A DNA stretch of 55,300 nucleotides, from NCBI GenBank assembly GCA_903870245.1, contig CAIQCB010000050.1:1-55300 (forward strand). Reading direction: 5' to 3'. A program made the position numbers and the translations under genes. Of this stretch, positions 42,686 to 50,718 are shown in pieces (positions within the stretch are counted from its first letter, which is position 1; each line of letters starts with the position of its first letter). Origin of the DNA: an uncultured Methylocystaceae bacterium (GTDB taxonomy: Bacteria > Pseudomonadota > Alphaproteobacteria > Rhizobiales > Beijerinckiaceae). The notes under the pieces were generated by a model. It searched no databases and had not been told where the DNA came from. It saw nothing but the letters and a program-made list of their open reading frames with translations.

Positions 42686-42718
42686 GCAAAAATAATCGCG
42701 CGCCAGGAGGCGCGCGAT
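42686..42718 (-). terminator. Intrinsic terminator of the 42762-43229 gene
   Basis: ATCGCGCGCC (42695-42704) pairs perfectly with GGCGCGCGAT (42709-42718) around a tetraloop. The minus strand continues TATTTTTG. Confidence 0.8.
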
Positions 42719-42761
42719 CTATGGTCCAATGGCGGCGGCCTTCTCAAGCCGGCTGTCTTCC

Positions 42762-43229
42762 TCAGTATGTGGCGCCGTCCTGACCCCTCCAGCTTCCACC
42801 GGTTTCGTCGAAACGGGTTTCATCCTTGAATTCAATAGACTTTCCTGGCTCGATGTATTGACGCTCCTTGACCATCTGGTTCTGGATCGTGGTCGAGTAA
42901 TAGGTGCTGGCGGAGCAACCTTCCTTGAGCTTTCCGTCCGCTTCGGGTTTGCAGTCGAGATTGGCGCCCTTGGGGAACTTCACCGTGGCGGTGAAGTAAA
43001 ACTCATATCCAGCGTGACCCGCGCCCTCAACGTCCAGCGGCCAGCCGCGTGTAATGTCGAATTTTTCGATTACGGCGTCCGGATCGAATTTCTTCTTGAC
43101 CAGATTTTCGAAGACCTTGCGCGCCGCCTCGGGCTTTGGTTCGCAGTTAAAGACGCAAAAAGCGCTTGCCGGCGCCGACGCTATAAAACCAACGGCGAGC
43201 GCGGCGGCGGCGATCATCAGTCTTTTCAT
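42762..43229 (-). CDS. Hypothetical secreted protein
   Basis: The product is 155 residues from ATG 43229, with AAGGAGA upstream. A signal peptide (MKRLMIAAAALAVGFIASAP) precedes a mature domain starting FCVFNCEPKPEAARKVFENL. It has two closely spaced cysteines at its start and further cysteines later (NLDCKPEADGKLKEGCSAST), so disulfides are likely. The segment YEFYFTATVKFPKGANLDC suggests a beta-rich fold. It is flanked by its own terminator and diverges from leuB. No family is recognised. Confidence 0.7.
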   Translation of the reverse strand: MKRLMIAAAALAVGFIASAPASAFCVFNCEPKPEAARKVFENLVKKKFDPDAVIEKFDITRGWPLDVEGAGHAGYEFYFTATVKFPKGANLDCKPEADGKLKEGCSASTYYSTTIQNQMVKERQYIEPGKSIEFKDETRFDETGGSWRGQDGATY

Positions 43230-43498
43230 TTTTTGCGTCTCCTTCCCTGGCGCCTGAAACAATTATTTGACCATTGACGGCTTGCGTCGCCCGGCCCCGT
43301 TTCATTGCGCATGATCCTTGCAATCTACAGTTTTCAAGCTGCACACGATCCCCTATCGCGGCAAGGGGAGAGACTGCGCGCGAATTGTCGCACAACATCG
43401 CCGCGGTCTCTAAAGCGCCTGCGGTGTTGCGTCGCGTCGGGGGGCGATCTATTGACGGCGCGATCATTTCCATCGCCAGCTCTCAAAAGAGGTTTTTC

Positions 43499-44608
43499 AT
43501 GTCCGCCCACAAGCTCCTGCTCCTGCCCGGCGACGGCATCGGTCCGGAAATCACCGCCGAAGCGGAAAAGGTTCTCGCCCTACTGAATGCTTCTGGCGCT
43601 GCGCAATTCGAGATCGAAAGAGGGTTGGTCGGCGGCGCAGCCTATGACGCTCACCGCGTAGCCATCAGCGAAGCCGATATGAAATTGGCGCATGAGGCCG
43701 ATGCCGTGCTGCTCGCCGCTGTCGGCGGCCCAAAATGGGATGGCGTGCCCTACGACCTGCGCCCCGAGGCCGGACTGCTGCGTCTGAGAAAGGACCTGAA
43801 GCTCTTCGCCAATCTGCGCCCGGCGATTTGCTACCCGGCGCTTGCGGACGCCTCTTCCCTCAAGCGCGAACTTGTCGATGGCCTTGATATCATGATTGTG
43901 CGGGAGTTGACCGGCGGCGTCTACTTTGGAGAGCCCAAGGAGATCATCGATCTCGGCAATGGCCAAAAACGCGCCGTCGACACCCAGGTCTACGAAACCT
44001 ACGAAATCGAACGTATTGGGCGCGTCGCTTTCGAACTGGCGCGCAAGCGAGGCAACAAGGTGACCTCGTCGGAAAAAGCCAATGTGATGAAATCGGGCTA
44101 TCTTTGGCGAGAAGTCATTACCGCCTTGCATCAGCGCGAATATTCCGACGTCAAACTCGAACACATGCTCGCCGATGCCCTCGCCATGCAACTTGTGCGC
44201 TGGCCCAAACAATTCGACGTCGTCGTCACAGACAATCTGTTTGGCGACATGCTGTCTGACGAGGCCGCCATGCTCACAGGATCTCTTGGCATGTTGCCGT
44301 CAGCCTCGCTTGGTGCGGCAGATGCGCAGGGAAAGCGCCACGCGATGTATGAGCCCTGTCACGGCTCCGCGCCGGACATCGCCGGAAAGGGGATCGCCAA
44401 TCCAATCGCGATGATCGGATCGCTGGGCATGGCGTTGCGCTATTCTTTCGATCTCTCCGGCGTGGCGGACGCGATCGATGCGGCGATCGCCGCTGTTCTG
44501 GCGCAAGGCTTGCGTACTGCCGATATCAAGGGTGATGCGCCGTCCGGTGTCTCTACTGGACAGATGGGCGATGCAATCGTCGCCGAATTGAAGAAGTCTG
44601 TGGGCTGA
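43499..44608 (+). CDS. leuB: 3-isopropylmalate dehydrogenase
   Basis: The product is 369 residues from ATG 43499, with AGAGG upstream. The first residues [14 protein letters not shown] are typical of the family. Catalytic and metal-binding segments include [31 protein letters not shown] and [20 protein letters not shown]. The NAD-binding end is [20 protein letters not shown]. It performs the oxidative decarboxylation step of leucine synthesis. leuC/leuD are not adjacent. A strong intrinsic terminator follows. Confidence 0.97.
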   Translation: MSAHKLLLLPGDGIGPEITAEAEKVLALLNASGAAQFEIERGLVGGAAYDAHRVAISEADMKLAHEADAVLLAAVGGPKWDGVPYDLRPEAGLLRLRKDLKLFANLRPAICYPALADASSLKRELVDGLDIMIVRELTGGVYFGEPKEIIDLGNGQKRAVDTQVYETYEIERIGRVAFELARKRGNKVTSSEKANVMKSGYLWREVITALHQREYSDVKLEHMLADALAMQLVRWPKQFDVVVTDNLFGDMLSDEAAMLTGSLGMLPSASLGAADAQGKRHAMYEPCHGSAPDIAGKGIANPIAMIGSLGMALRYSFDLSGVADAIDAAIAAVLAQGLRTADIKGDAPSGVSTGQMGDAIVAELKKSVG

Positions 44609-44611
44609 TTT

Positions 44612-44653
44612 TAAAAAAACGCGGCGGTCTTGGACCGCCGCGTAGTATTTTTA
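44612..44653 (+). terminator. Intrinsic terminator of leuB
   Basis: CGCGGCGGTC (44620-44629) pairs perfectly with GACCGCCGCG (44633-44642) around TTG, followed by TAGTATTTTT. A run of As precedes the stem, so it may also serve the opposite strand. Confidence 0.85.
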
Positions 44654-44700
44654 AGAAGATCAGGGCGCTGGTCGCTTGTTGAGAGAGGCTTATCGCCCTG

Positions 44701-44937
44701 TCAGCGACGCTTGCTCTTGCCCTTGCCACCGCCAAATTGCGCGCGACAGTCGGAGCTGATTTTGCCGATATTGGCGCGCAAGCATTTCTCGATCGCGTTT
44801 TCATCCGGGATGGCTGACTCGCAATAGGTGCGGGCGTCGTTTTCGCAGGCGGCCTGCTGATCGGCGGTCCCACCTGCATAGGCTGGCGCGGCTGTGAGTA
44901 GTGCCAGGAAAGCAGAAGTCCGGATTATTTTGCGCAT
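44701..44937 (-). CDS. Small secreted cysteine-rich protein
   Basis: The product is 78 residues with a signal peptide (MRKIIRTSAFLALLTAAPAYA). The mature part has four cysteines in a regular arrangement: QQAACENDARTYCESAIPDE and KCLRANIGKISSDCRAQFGG. The spacing resembles a single cysteine-rich repeat of the kind seen in Golgi apparatus protein 1-like domains, which occur in small exported bacterial proteins. The C-terminus is basic (GKGKSKRR). It is probably periplasmic. The function is unknown. Confidence 0.7.
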   Translation of the reverse strand: MRKIIRTSAFLALLTAAPAYAGGTADQQAACENDARTYCESAIPDENAIEKCLRANIGKISSDCRAQFGGGKGKSKRR

Positions 44938-45228
44938 TCAGTCGTTCCCTTCTTTCGATGCATTTCTTTAAGCGGTTACGCCGGTTTCCCGGCTCCGCTT
45001 ATCCCCTCGGGTTTAACCATACGTCATCGGCACGAGTCGATAAATGATTTTGATGGACACCGAATGCAATGGCCCAGCCCGAATTACTTCGCTGAGCGCT
45101 TATTTTAACGAAAAGCTCGAATCAGGGAATATGAAAAATATTGATATTATTGAGATATTTTTTGGATAACAGGCTGACTCGCTCTAATCTCCCGGCTGAG
45201 CGATTTCCCGGATCGCAGCTCTCCGGGT

Positions 45229-46068
45229 CTAAAGGCCCTTTCCCTGACCGGGCGTGAAAATCGCCTTAACCCGATTTCCCGATGCGCCCCCGAGGGGAGC
45301 GCCGGTCACATTCGCGGATGGGATGGGGGAAGCGCCAGAACGAACGACGCCCTGGTTTGTAGTCAGGTTATATTCCATGGCGTCGCCTCGCACGACCGTG
45401 TCTTTTTTCACATATACGACATTGCCCGTAAACAGCGCAGAGTTGGATTTTTTGTCGAAATCCATTTTTCGTCCGGTCACGGAAGTATCGCCCGAGACAT
45501 AAACGACATTATTGGTGAGAATGATTTTGTCTTTCGTCTGATCATAAACGAGTTTTTCGCCCTTCACTGTGGCGGCGCCTTTTTGAAAGACGATATTTCC
45601 GGTCAGTAAGGCTGTGCCGTTCGCCTTATCGTATTCGAGATTATCCGCCCTGGTCAGGCCATCGCTCTGCTGGATAGCGACGTTTCCATTCAAATAAATT
45701 TTATTTTTTTGCCGGTCATATTGAAGGCTGTTTCCAGAATAGGTCTCTTTACGGGTGTTGATGACGACAGGGCCGTTGGCCTCAATTCTGTTGACGCGGT
45801 CTGTCGTTGACCCCGCGCCGGACGTGGCGCTGTCGAGATGGATCGTCAGATCGGCCGATTTCAGCGTCGATGGACCATTCGTGACAAAAATGTCGCCGAA
45901 GTAGATCAGTAATTTTCTGGAGTCTTTCATATCGAGGCGATTGGCCTCAATGGTGAGCGGGTCCTGAGCGCTCGCGCCCGGCAACAAGCCATCGCCGGCG
46001 CGCAGGGGGGAGACGACAAGAAACAGACCGACGACGGTAAAAAATGCCGTCGATAATTTCCATTTCAT
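45229..46068 (-). CDS. OstA/LptA-like periplasmic protein, longer than usual
   Basis: The product is 279 residues, against about 170-200 for LptA. A signal peptide (WKLSTAFFTVVGLFLVVSPL) is followed by the OstA beta-jellyroll (DPLTIEANRLDMKDSRKLLI YFGDI). Beyond it come several more strand repeats of the type LEYDKANGTALLTGNIVFQK, LVYDQTKDKIILTNNVVYVS and MDFDKKSNSALFTGNVVYVK. LptA bridges inner and outer membrane in lipopolysaccharide transport. This gene is not with lptC, lptB or rpoN, and it lies 36 bases after a small membrane-protein gene. It may be LptA itself or a paralogue. Confidence 0.75.
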   Translation of the reverse strand: MKWKLSTAFFTVVGLFLVVSPLRAGDGLLPGASAQDPLTIEANRLDMKDSRKLLIYFGDIFVTNGPSTLKSADLTIHLDSATSGAGSTTDRVNRIEANGPVVINTRKETYSGNSLQYDRQKNKIYLNGNVAIQQSDGLTRADNLEYDKANGTALLTGNIVFQKGAATVKGEKLVYDQTKDKIILTNNVVYVSGDTSVTGRKMDFDKKSNSALFTGNVVYVKKDTVVRGDAMEYNLTTNQGVVRSGASPIPSANVTGAPLGGASGNRVKAIFTPGQGKGL

Positions 46069-46104
46069 GCGTTCAGGCCTTGCCTCGCCGGCGGTTTCAT
46101 CAAA

Positions 46105-46320
46105 TCAGGAAAGCATGTCGTCGATCTGCGTCAAAGCCTTGAGAACGTAATTCCCACCCGGCACGCCATTGAGAAACTCCTCGGTTTTTTGAGGCTCTCT
46201 GCCGGATGCGATCATCAGACCCGCCGTAACAAGAAGCAGCAGCGCAAGCAGGGGGAACAGGAACCCGGCCAAAACGCCAGCGCCAAGTATAATTCCGTAT
46301 TTCGTGCGATTCGACGACAT
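46105..46320 (-). CDS. Small membrane protein, 71 residues
   Basis: Started at ATG 46320 with AAGGA upstream. One long hydrophobic segment (GIILGAGVLAGFLFPLLALL then LLVTAGLMIASG) probably forms one or two helices. It is followed by a polar tail ending LKALTQIDDMLS. It lies 36 bases upstream of the OstA-like gene on the same strand and is likely co-transcribed with it. No family is recognised. Confidence 0.65.
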   Translation of the reverse strand: MSSNRTKYGIILGAGVLAGFLFPLLALLLLVTAGLMIASGREPQKTEEFLNGVPGGNYVLKALTQIDDMLS

Positions 46321-46669
46321 ATGCGTTTTCCTTTCGAGTGGCATGCGGTGAGCGAGTTCAGTCTGTTTGAGCCAATTCGTTGATCTTATGCGTAGCGCCG
46401 GCCACTTTTGTTTTATGCCGGCTTTGGGGTTGCTTCATATTTTGCGATTCTTTTTGTCGCCGCGAGACCCGGAGCGCATCGAGATTTCTCGATGCATCAA
46501 AAAAATGAGCGCATCGAGACCGATGTCCGAAAGAACTCTCGGATTGCGGCTGAAACACTCTCCGGACTTTGGCGCATTATCTGTCCTTTTGGCGCGCCAT
46601 CGATGATTGATCGGGACCCAACCGGCTAAAACTCAATTTGGGCGAATTAATGCGGCGGCGATCAGATAA

Positions 46670-46785
46670 TGATTGATTATGGTGCAATGCACAATTAACT
46701 TTGTCCTGCTCGAAGTGAGACTTTTTCCTCGAGCATTCCCTCCCTTGACTTGGGCCGCCGGGCGACCGGCGGTCTCTTTTTTGTC
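46670..46785 (+). ncRNA. Candidate AbcR/alpha-r15-like sRNA, copy A
   Basis: The 3' part has three elements. A hairpin TGCTCGA (46707-46713)/TCGAGCA (46729-46735) has a 15-base loop. An unpaired CU-rich stretch follows, TTCCCTCCCTTGACTTGG. Then comes a GC-rich terminator stem (46753-46774, GNRA-type loop) with a T run at 46777-46782. Copy B at 47355-47500 repeats the same order and shares the linker and terminator sequence, while the first stem differs in sequence but keeps its pairing. The 5' end is not defined; 46670 is an estimate. Confidence 0.6.
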
Positions 46786-46994
46786 CGCCGGACGAGCGCC
46801 TGATTATAGCGGCTATGACGCAGGCATCGGCCTGCCTTGTGCCTGAAGATCATTGTATTTCAATAGCTTGAATTCTTTTGTTGGGATTGTTTCGTCACAT
46901 GTCGGCCAATGACGTCTCCCGTTTGGGAAGGCAGTTTCCTTGCATGTATATAATCGATCCGCTTCGTTCTCCGATACTCCGGGAGGCCCTGCCA

Positions 46995-47333
46995 ATGCCG
47001 ATGTTCAAGCTGCCGCTCTCTGGAGACGTAACCCAGTCGATCAATCCGTGGACAGCGATCTTTAGCCCGACCGGAGGCCAGTGGAGCCTCGTCAATATTA
47101 TTATCGGCCAATCGAGCGCACCACAGATCGAGGCTGATGTGCTCACCGATGTCGCCGGCTACGGCAAGCAGCTCGGGCGCATCGGCGACGCGGTGAAGGT
47201 GCTTTTGAAGCATCTGCCGAAGGACTCCCGCCTGACGCCTGAGGAGCGCGCCGCCATCCAGGCTTTCGAGCAGATGTTTTCCGATATTGAGGCGGTGAAG
47301 CGACGGCGCCGCTGCGAAGGGTCGACGTCCTGA
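46995..47333 (+). CDS. Hypothetical protein between the two sRNA candidates
   Basis: The product is 112 residues from ATG 46995, preceded by GGGAGG about 9 bases upstream. There is no signal peptide or membrane helix. The first half is mixed (FKLPLSGDVTQSINPWTAIF), with two aromatic-rich short segments. The second half is helical and charged (DVAGYGKQLGRIGDAVKVLL, TPEERAAIQAFEQMFSDIEA) and ends in an Arg cluster (KRRRRCEGSTS). I do not recognise a family, though similar short proteins seem common in Hyphomicrobiales. The second sRNA candidate begins within about 25 bases of its stop codon. Confidence 0.7.
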   Translation: MPMFKLPLSGDVTQSINPWTAIFSPTGGQWSLVNIIIGQSSAPQIEADVLTDVAGYGKQLGRIGDAVKVLLKHLPKDSRLTPEERAAIQAFEQMFSDIEAVKRRRRCEGSTS

Positions 47334-47354
47334 GGTCGCAGACGCGCCGGTGTG

Positions 47355-47500
47355 GCAAAAAAGTCACAGGTGAACGAATTGATCGAGACATGCGGTTTTC
47401 GCCACAATTCGGCCGGGCGAGCCCGCCAATTTCCCTCCACGCCTCCTTGGCGTTCCTCCCTAGACTTGGACCGCCGGCCTGTTCGGCGGTCTTTTTCTTT
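47355..47500 (+). ncRNA. Candidate AbcR/alpha-r15-like sRNA, copy B
   Basis: Same architecture as copy A. The stem CGCCAA (47424-47429)/TTGGCG (47447-47452) encloses a 17-base CU-rich loop (TTTCCCTCC...CTCC). A linker TTCCTCCCTAGACTTGG follows. The terminator GACCGCCG/CGGCGGTC (47469-47491) ends with TTTTTCTTT. Two anti-Shine-Dalgarno-like motifs, one in the loop and one in the linker, are what AbcR-family sRNAs of Rhizobiales carry, usually in tandem copies. The 5' boundary is an estimate. Confidence 0.62.
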
Positions 47501-47546
47501 GGGGACGGGCAGTCAGGAGCCGGCAAGCAGCGGCCGGGAGGTTGGC

Positions 47547-47861
47547 ATGATTGGAAAAATCGTCGCGACGCTCATTGTGATCAGCGGTCAGGGCGGCAAC
47601 ATCGCCTCGACCTATCATCAAAGCTGGGCTGCCTGTCAGGCCGCACGCGCCGCTTTGCCTGACGGCGGATACGACAAGGTGGAGTTGACAGCGCTGAAGC
47701 CCGAAGAGGCCGCCAGCCACAAAATTTCTGATCTCCCGCCCAATGTGACGTTGTTCGTTCAGAAAAAAGACCGGCGTCCGGTTGCCTGGGCCTTTTGTGT
47801 GCCACAGGGCAATCTCTCAGAGGACGGATCGCAGAATCTCCCCTCGCAACCCGGAAAGTGA
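47547..47861 (+). CDS. Hypothetical protein downstream of sRNA copy B
   Basis: The product is 104 residues from ATG 47547, preceded by GGGAGG. The N-terminus (MIGKIVATLIVISGQGGNIA) is weakly hydrophobic and could be a signal or anchor. The remainder is polar with two cysteines (HQSWAACQAARAALPDGGYD, RRPVAWAFCVPQGNLSEDG). It begins 47 bases after the terminator of sRNA copy B, so it may depend on read-through or its own promoter. It converges with the glucan biosynthesis gene. No family is recognised. Confidence 0.65.
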   Translation: MIGKIVATLIVISGQGGNIASTYHQSWAACQAARAALPDGGYDKVELTALKPEEAASHKISDLPPNVTLFVQKKDRRPVAWAFCVPQGNLSEDGSQNLPSQPGK

Positions 47862-47923
47862 CGGTTCTTGCGGCCCCGAAACGACAGGGAACCAAAACTG
47901 CCTAGCGGGGCCCATAACCGCGA

Positions 47924-49501
47924 TCAGAACGGGTGATATTGATACAGCCAGTTTTCGCTCAGCATGACGTCGCCGTGCTTGAGATAGAGCCGCATTTCGA
48001 CGGGGTCGGGACCCTCGACGGTCAGGTCGAACTGGGCGCGCCAATGGCCGGGCACCTCATCGAAAACCGCCTCGGTGAAGACGTAGGAGAAAGTCCCGCG
48101 CGACGCCCAGAGCACCGGCTCCGGCTTCACGCCGAAAGGAAGCTTCGCAAGCGATTCTCCCAGAAACTCGACCATGAATTTCCTCACGCCCTTCGGTCGC
48201 GGAAGGCCTGGCTGGCCGCCGTTGCCAAGACGCGTCGCGACACAACGCGCCAACGGGGTCGGGTAAGGCTCGTCGGCCTGCCAATGAAGGCGATAGGAGA
48301 GTTCGAAGTTCGCGCCCGCTACGGCGGGTTTTTCGGGCACCCACATCACGACGATATTGTCGTGAATCTCGTCGTCTGTCGGTATCTCGATGAGTTGGAT
48401 CGCGCCCTTGCCCCAATCGCCTTTGGGCTCAATCCACACGCTTGGACGGCGGTCGTAAAAAACGCCGTCGAGATAGTGATCGAAATTTCGGTCGCGCTGC
48501 ATCAGTCCGAAGCCTTTGGGATTATTGTCGCCAAAGGCCGAGGCCATGACCCGGCCGGGGTTGTTGAGCGGCCGCCACAGACGCTCGCCGGTTCCTGTCC
48601 ACATACTCAAGCCATCGGAGTCGTGTACCTCCGGCCGCCAGTCGACCCCTGTCGACTTCACGGTCTCGGAGAACCAGTACATGGAGGTAAGCGGCGCCAG
48701 GCCAAAGCGTGTGAAGGCTCCGCGCAGATAGAGGGCGCAGTCGATGTCCATGACGACGCCCTTGCCTCGCGTCATCAGGAATTTATAGGCGCCGACGATC
48801 GATGGTCCTTCGAGCAGCGCGTGCAGAACGACGCCGTCGTCAGTTTCAGGGCCAACATAAATATGAGTGAAATCAGGGAATTCCTCGTTCGATCCGGATT
48901 GCCAGGTGTCGAGCGCCACTCCTCGCGCCGAGAGCCCATACTGACGCAAGGCGCCGATGGCGCGGAAATAGGACGCGCCCAGAAAGGCGACCCAATCGTT
49001 CTTTTTCCAGTCCAGCGCGCCGTTCTTGGCTTCCTGCAAGCGAAAGCCGGCAAAGCCTGCTCCGGCCGGCAACTGACGCGCAATCGAGTCGGCCGGCATA
49101 TTGAAGTAGATCGGATCGTAAACGATTTCCCGAGCTTGGCCGGCTTCAACAGCGAAAACGCGGACCGCCTTCTGGAAGAATTTGCCGAGATGGAAGAACT
49201 CGACCGGAAAGCGCTCTTTTGTGTCGGCGAAAAGCGCGTGATCCGTGTTGTAGGTGATCTTCCCCCATGCTTCGTAATCGATTTTCGAGGTGATCTCCGG
49301 CGCCGGGATATTCGGCTTGCGGTAGGGCTCCGTGATAAGTCGTTGCGCTTCCTGCTTGAGCCCCTCGAAGGAGAAGGGGCGTGGTTCGCCGAGTTTCACG
49401 GCCCTGGTTTGGGCTTGCGCGGACCCGGCGCCAACTACCCCAATAGCTCCCGTCGCCGCGGCGACTTTAAGAAAAGAACGGCGATCATGCTTGTCGAACA
49501 T
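47924..49501 (-). CDS. opgD: Glucan biosynthesis protein OpgD/MdoG family, Tat-exported
   Basis: The product is 525 residues from ATG 49501. A Tat signal (DRRSFLKVAAATGAIGVVGA, with RR-x-F-L-K) leads the protein to the periplasm. The OpgG/D fold is recognisable from FEGLKQEAQRLITEPYRKP, AIGALRQYGLSARGVALDT, and RDRNFDHYLDGVFYDRRPS. OpgD-type proteins shape the branching of periplasmic glucans made by OpgH. The Tat signal points to OpgD rather than Sec-exported OpgG. No opgH is adjacent. A 77-residue membrane-protein gene ends 67 bases upstream. Confidence 0.9.
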   Translation of the reverse strand: MFDKHDRRSFLKVAAATGAIGVVGAGSAQAQTRAVKLGEPRPFSFEGLKQEAQRLITEPYRKPNIPAPEITSKIDYEAWGKITYNTDHALFADTKERFPVEFFHLGKFFQKAVRVFAVEAGQAREIVYDPIYFNMPADSIARQLPAGAGFAGFRLQEAKNGALDWKKNDWVAFLGASYFRAIGALRQYGLSARGVALDTWQSGSNEEFPDFTHIYVGPETDDGVVLHALLEGPSIVGAYKFLMTRGKGVVMDIDCALYLRGAFTRFGLAPLTSMYWFSETVKSTGVDWRPEVHDSDGLSMWTGTGERLWRPLNNPGRVMASAFGDNNPKGFGLMQRDRNFDHYLDGVFYDRRPSVWIEPKGDWGKGAIQLIEIPTDDEIHDNIVVMWVPEKPAVAGANFELSYRLHWQADEPYPTPLARCVATRLGNGGQPGLPRPKGVRKFMVEFLGESLAKLPFGVKPEPVLWASRGTFSYVFTEAVFDEVPGHWRAQFDLTVEGPDPVEMRLYLKHGDVMLSENWLYQYHPF

Positions 49502-49568
49502 GGAGTTTTTCCCGACCGTCTTGCTTCGTGGGCGAAATAAAAACCAACGGCTCGGGGCGGGTGTCCGC

Positions 49569-49802
49569 TCAGCCGCGGATCGGTTCGTTTTTAAGGGCGG
49601 TCCGCATAAAGAAATAGAGACCGACGAAGCCCAGCACGGAGAAAAAGACCTCAAGCGCGCGGCTCACCATCGGATCAAGCTGGAACAGGCCGCCCAGCGC
49701 CCAGCCAGCGGCCCATGAGGCCCCTACAAGCTCCGTGCCCACGAGGATCGCCACTGCGACCAGCGTTGATAGATGAAGATAATTGATCGGCTTGTCGCTC
49801 AT
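49569..49802 (-). CDS. Small membrane protein, 77 residues
   Basis: AGCAGG lies before ATG 49802. Two hydrophobic segments (LHLSTLVAVAILVGTELVGA and ALEVFFSVLGFVGLYFFMRT) predict two membrane helices with a short linker (LFQLDPMVSR). It lies upstream of the glucan biosynthesis gene in the same direction and may be co-transcribed. No family is recognised. Confidence 0.6.
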   Translation of the reverse strand: MSDKPINYLHLSTLVAVAILVGTELVGASWAAGWALGGLFQLDPMVSRALEVFFSVLGFVGLYFFMRTALKNEPIRG

Positions 49803-49944
49803 CCTGCTCTACCCTGCGGGTTGCGGCTGCGCCGCACCAAAGTTGGTGCTAGCGCAAAGACCCGCGTCGCGCAATGTTTGCGATAGAACTGAACCAGGGG
49901 TGATCTTTGTCGAAATGCAAAACCGTTCACCCTGCGTAACCGAG

Positions 49945-49988
49945 AAAAAACAAACGGAAAAGTCCCAGCCTGATCTAATCAGACCGGG
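49945..49988 (-). terminator. Intrinsic terminator downstream of ssb
   Basis: The 11-bp stem CCCAGCCTGAT (49964-49974)/ATCAGACCGGG (49978-49988), with G-U pairs, has a CTA loop. On the minus strand it is followed by CTTTTCCGTTTG and a T run. Confidence 0.7.
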
Positions 49989-49993
49989 AAAGG

Positions 49994-50069
49994 CTCCAGA
50001 AAGGCATGTCTTCGTCAGAAAGGCATGTCTTCGACAGAAATGATGTCAGCGTCAGAAAGGGATGTCGTC
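49994..50069 (-). repeat. Four tandem 18-20 bp repeats covering the ssb 3' end
   Basis: Units on the plus strand lie at 49994-50012, 50013-50031, 50032-50049 and 50050-50069. The consensus is CGTCAGAAAGGCATGTCTT. The last unit contains the true end of ssb (codons for the DDIPF tip and the stop). Units one and two are identical except at their first bases, and unit three is degenerate. On the minus strand each unit can be read as an acidic D-x-PF tip. The array lies between the stop codon and the terminator. Confidence 0.8.
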
Positions 50070-50549
50070 GTCGAGTTGCTCGGACAAGCGTCCGGCGGGA
50101 GCGGCGGCCGGACGACGCTCCACCGGAGCCCGCTCCATCGGCGAAGAGCGACCGAAGGAGCCGTCGCTGTCGTAATCGCCCTCTCCGCGACCGCCGCCCT
50201 TGCTGTCCAGCAGGGTGAGCTCGCCGCGAAATCTTTGCAATACAACCTCGGTTGACTTGCGCTGATTGCCATCCTTGTCGGTGTATTCGCGAGTTTGCAA
50301 TTGGCCTTCGAGGTAGACCTTGGAGCCCTTGCGGCAATATTGCTCGGCGATTTTTCCAAGATTTTCATTGAAAATCTGCACGTTATGCCATTCGGTGCGG
50401 TCCTTGCGCTCGCCGGAGTTCTTGTCGCGCCATGACTCAGTGGTCGCCACTGAGAAGGAAACAACGCGGTCGCCGGAAGGGAAGGTTCGCACTTCCGGAT
50501 CGCGACCGAGATTGCCGATCAGGATCACCTTGTTGACGCTGCCCGCCAT
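50052..50549 (-). CDS. ssb: Single-stranded DNA-binding protein
   Basis: The product is 165 residues from ATG 50549, with GGAGAAA upstream. The OB fold is typical: VNKVILIGNLGRDPEVRTF, VSFSVATTESWRDKNSGERK, and RTEWHNVQIFNENLGKIAEQ. A Gly-rich linker leads to the acidic tip LSEQLDDDIPF, which recruits repair and replication partners. The tetrameric protein coats single-stranded DNA. A GTTC-N7-GTTC SOS box 91 bases upstream indicates LexA control. The DNA encoding the tip is repeated downstream. Confidence 0.97.
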   Translation of the reverse strand: MAGSVNKVILIGNLGRDPEVRTFPSGDRVVSFSVATTESWRDKNSGERKDRTEWHNVQIFNENLGKIAEQYCRKGSKVYLEGQLQTREYTDKDGNQRKSTEVVLQRFRGELTLLDSKGGGRGEGDYDSDGSFGRSSPMERAPVERRPAAAPAGRLSEQLDDDIPF

Positions 50550-50639
50550 AATCGTTTCTCCACCTATTTCGTAAACGCACTCTAGTCGAAACAAACTCCG
50601 GACAACCGCACCCGCCGGTCTTGTCCACAGATCATCTTT

Positions 50640-50654
50640 GTTCTATTTTTGTTC
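50640..50654. promoter_or_regulatory. LexA (SOS) box of the alphaproteobacterial type
   Basis: The sequence GTTC-TATTTTT-GTTC matches GTTC-N7-GTTC exactly. It lies 91 bases upstream of the ssb start, within the dctA-ssb spacer. No equivalent box was found upstream of uvrA. Confidence 0.8.
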
Positions 50655-50718
50655 CTAACATTCCGGTTTCAAACGCGCAAGCTGTCGATGGCGGGCAAAT
50701 GGACGGCGGCGCAGAAAT

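Noticed and set aside
47933-49540. A 535-codon open frame on the plus strand opposite the glucan biosynthesis gene
   Set aside because: The minus-strand product has a Tat signal and clear family blocks over the same interval; the plus-strand frame has none and is a shadow.
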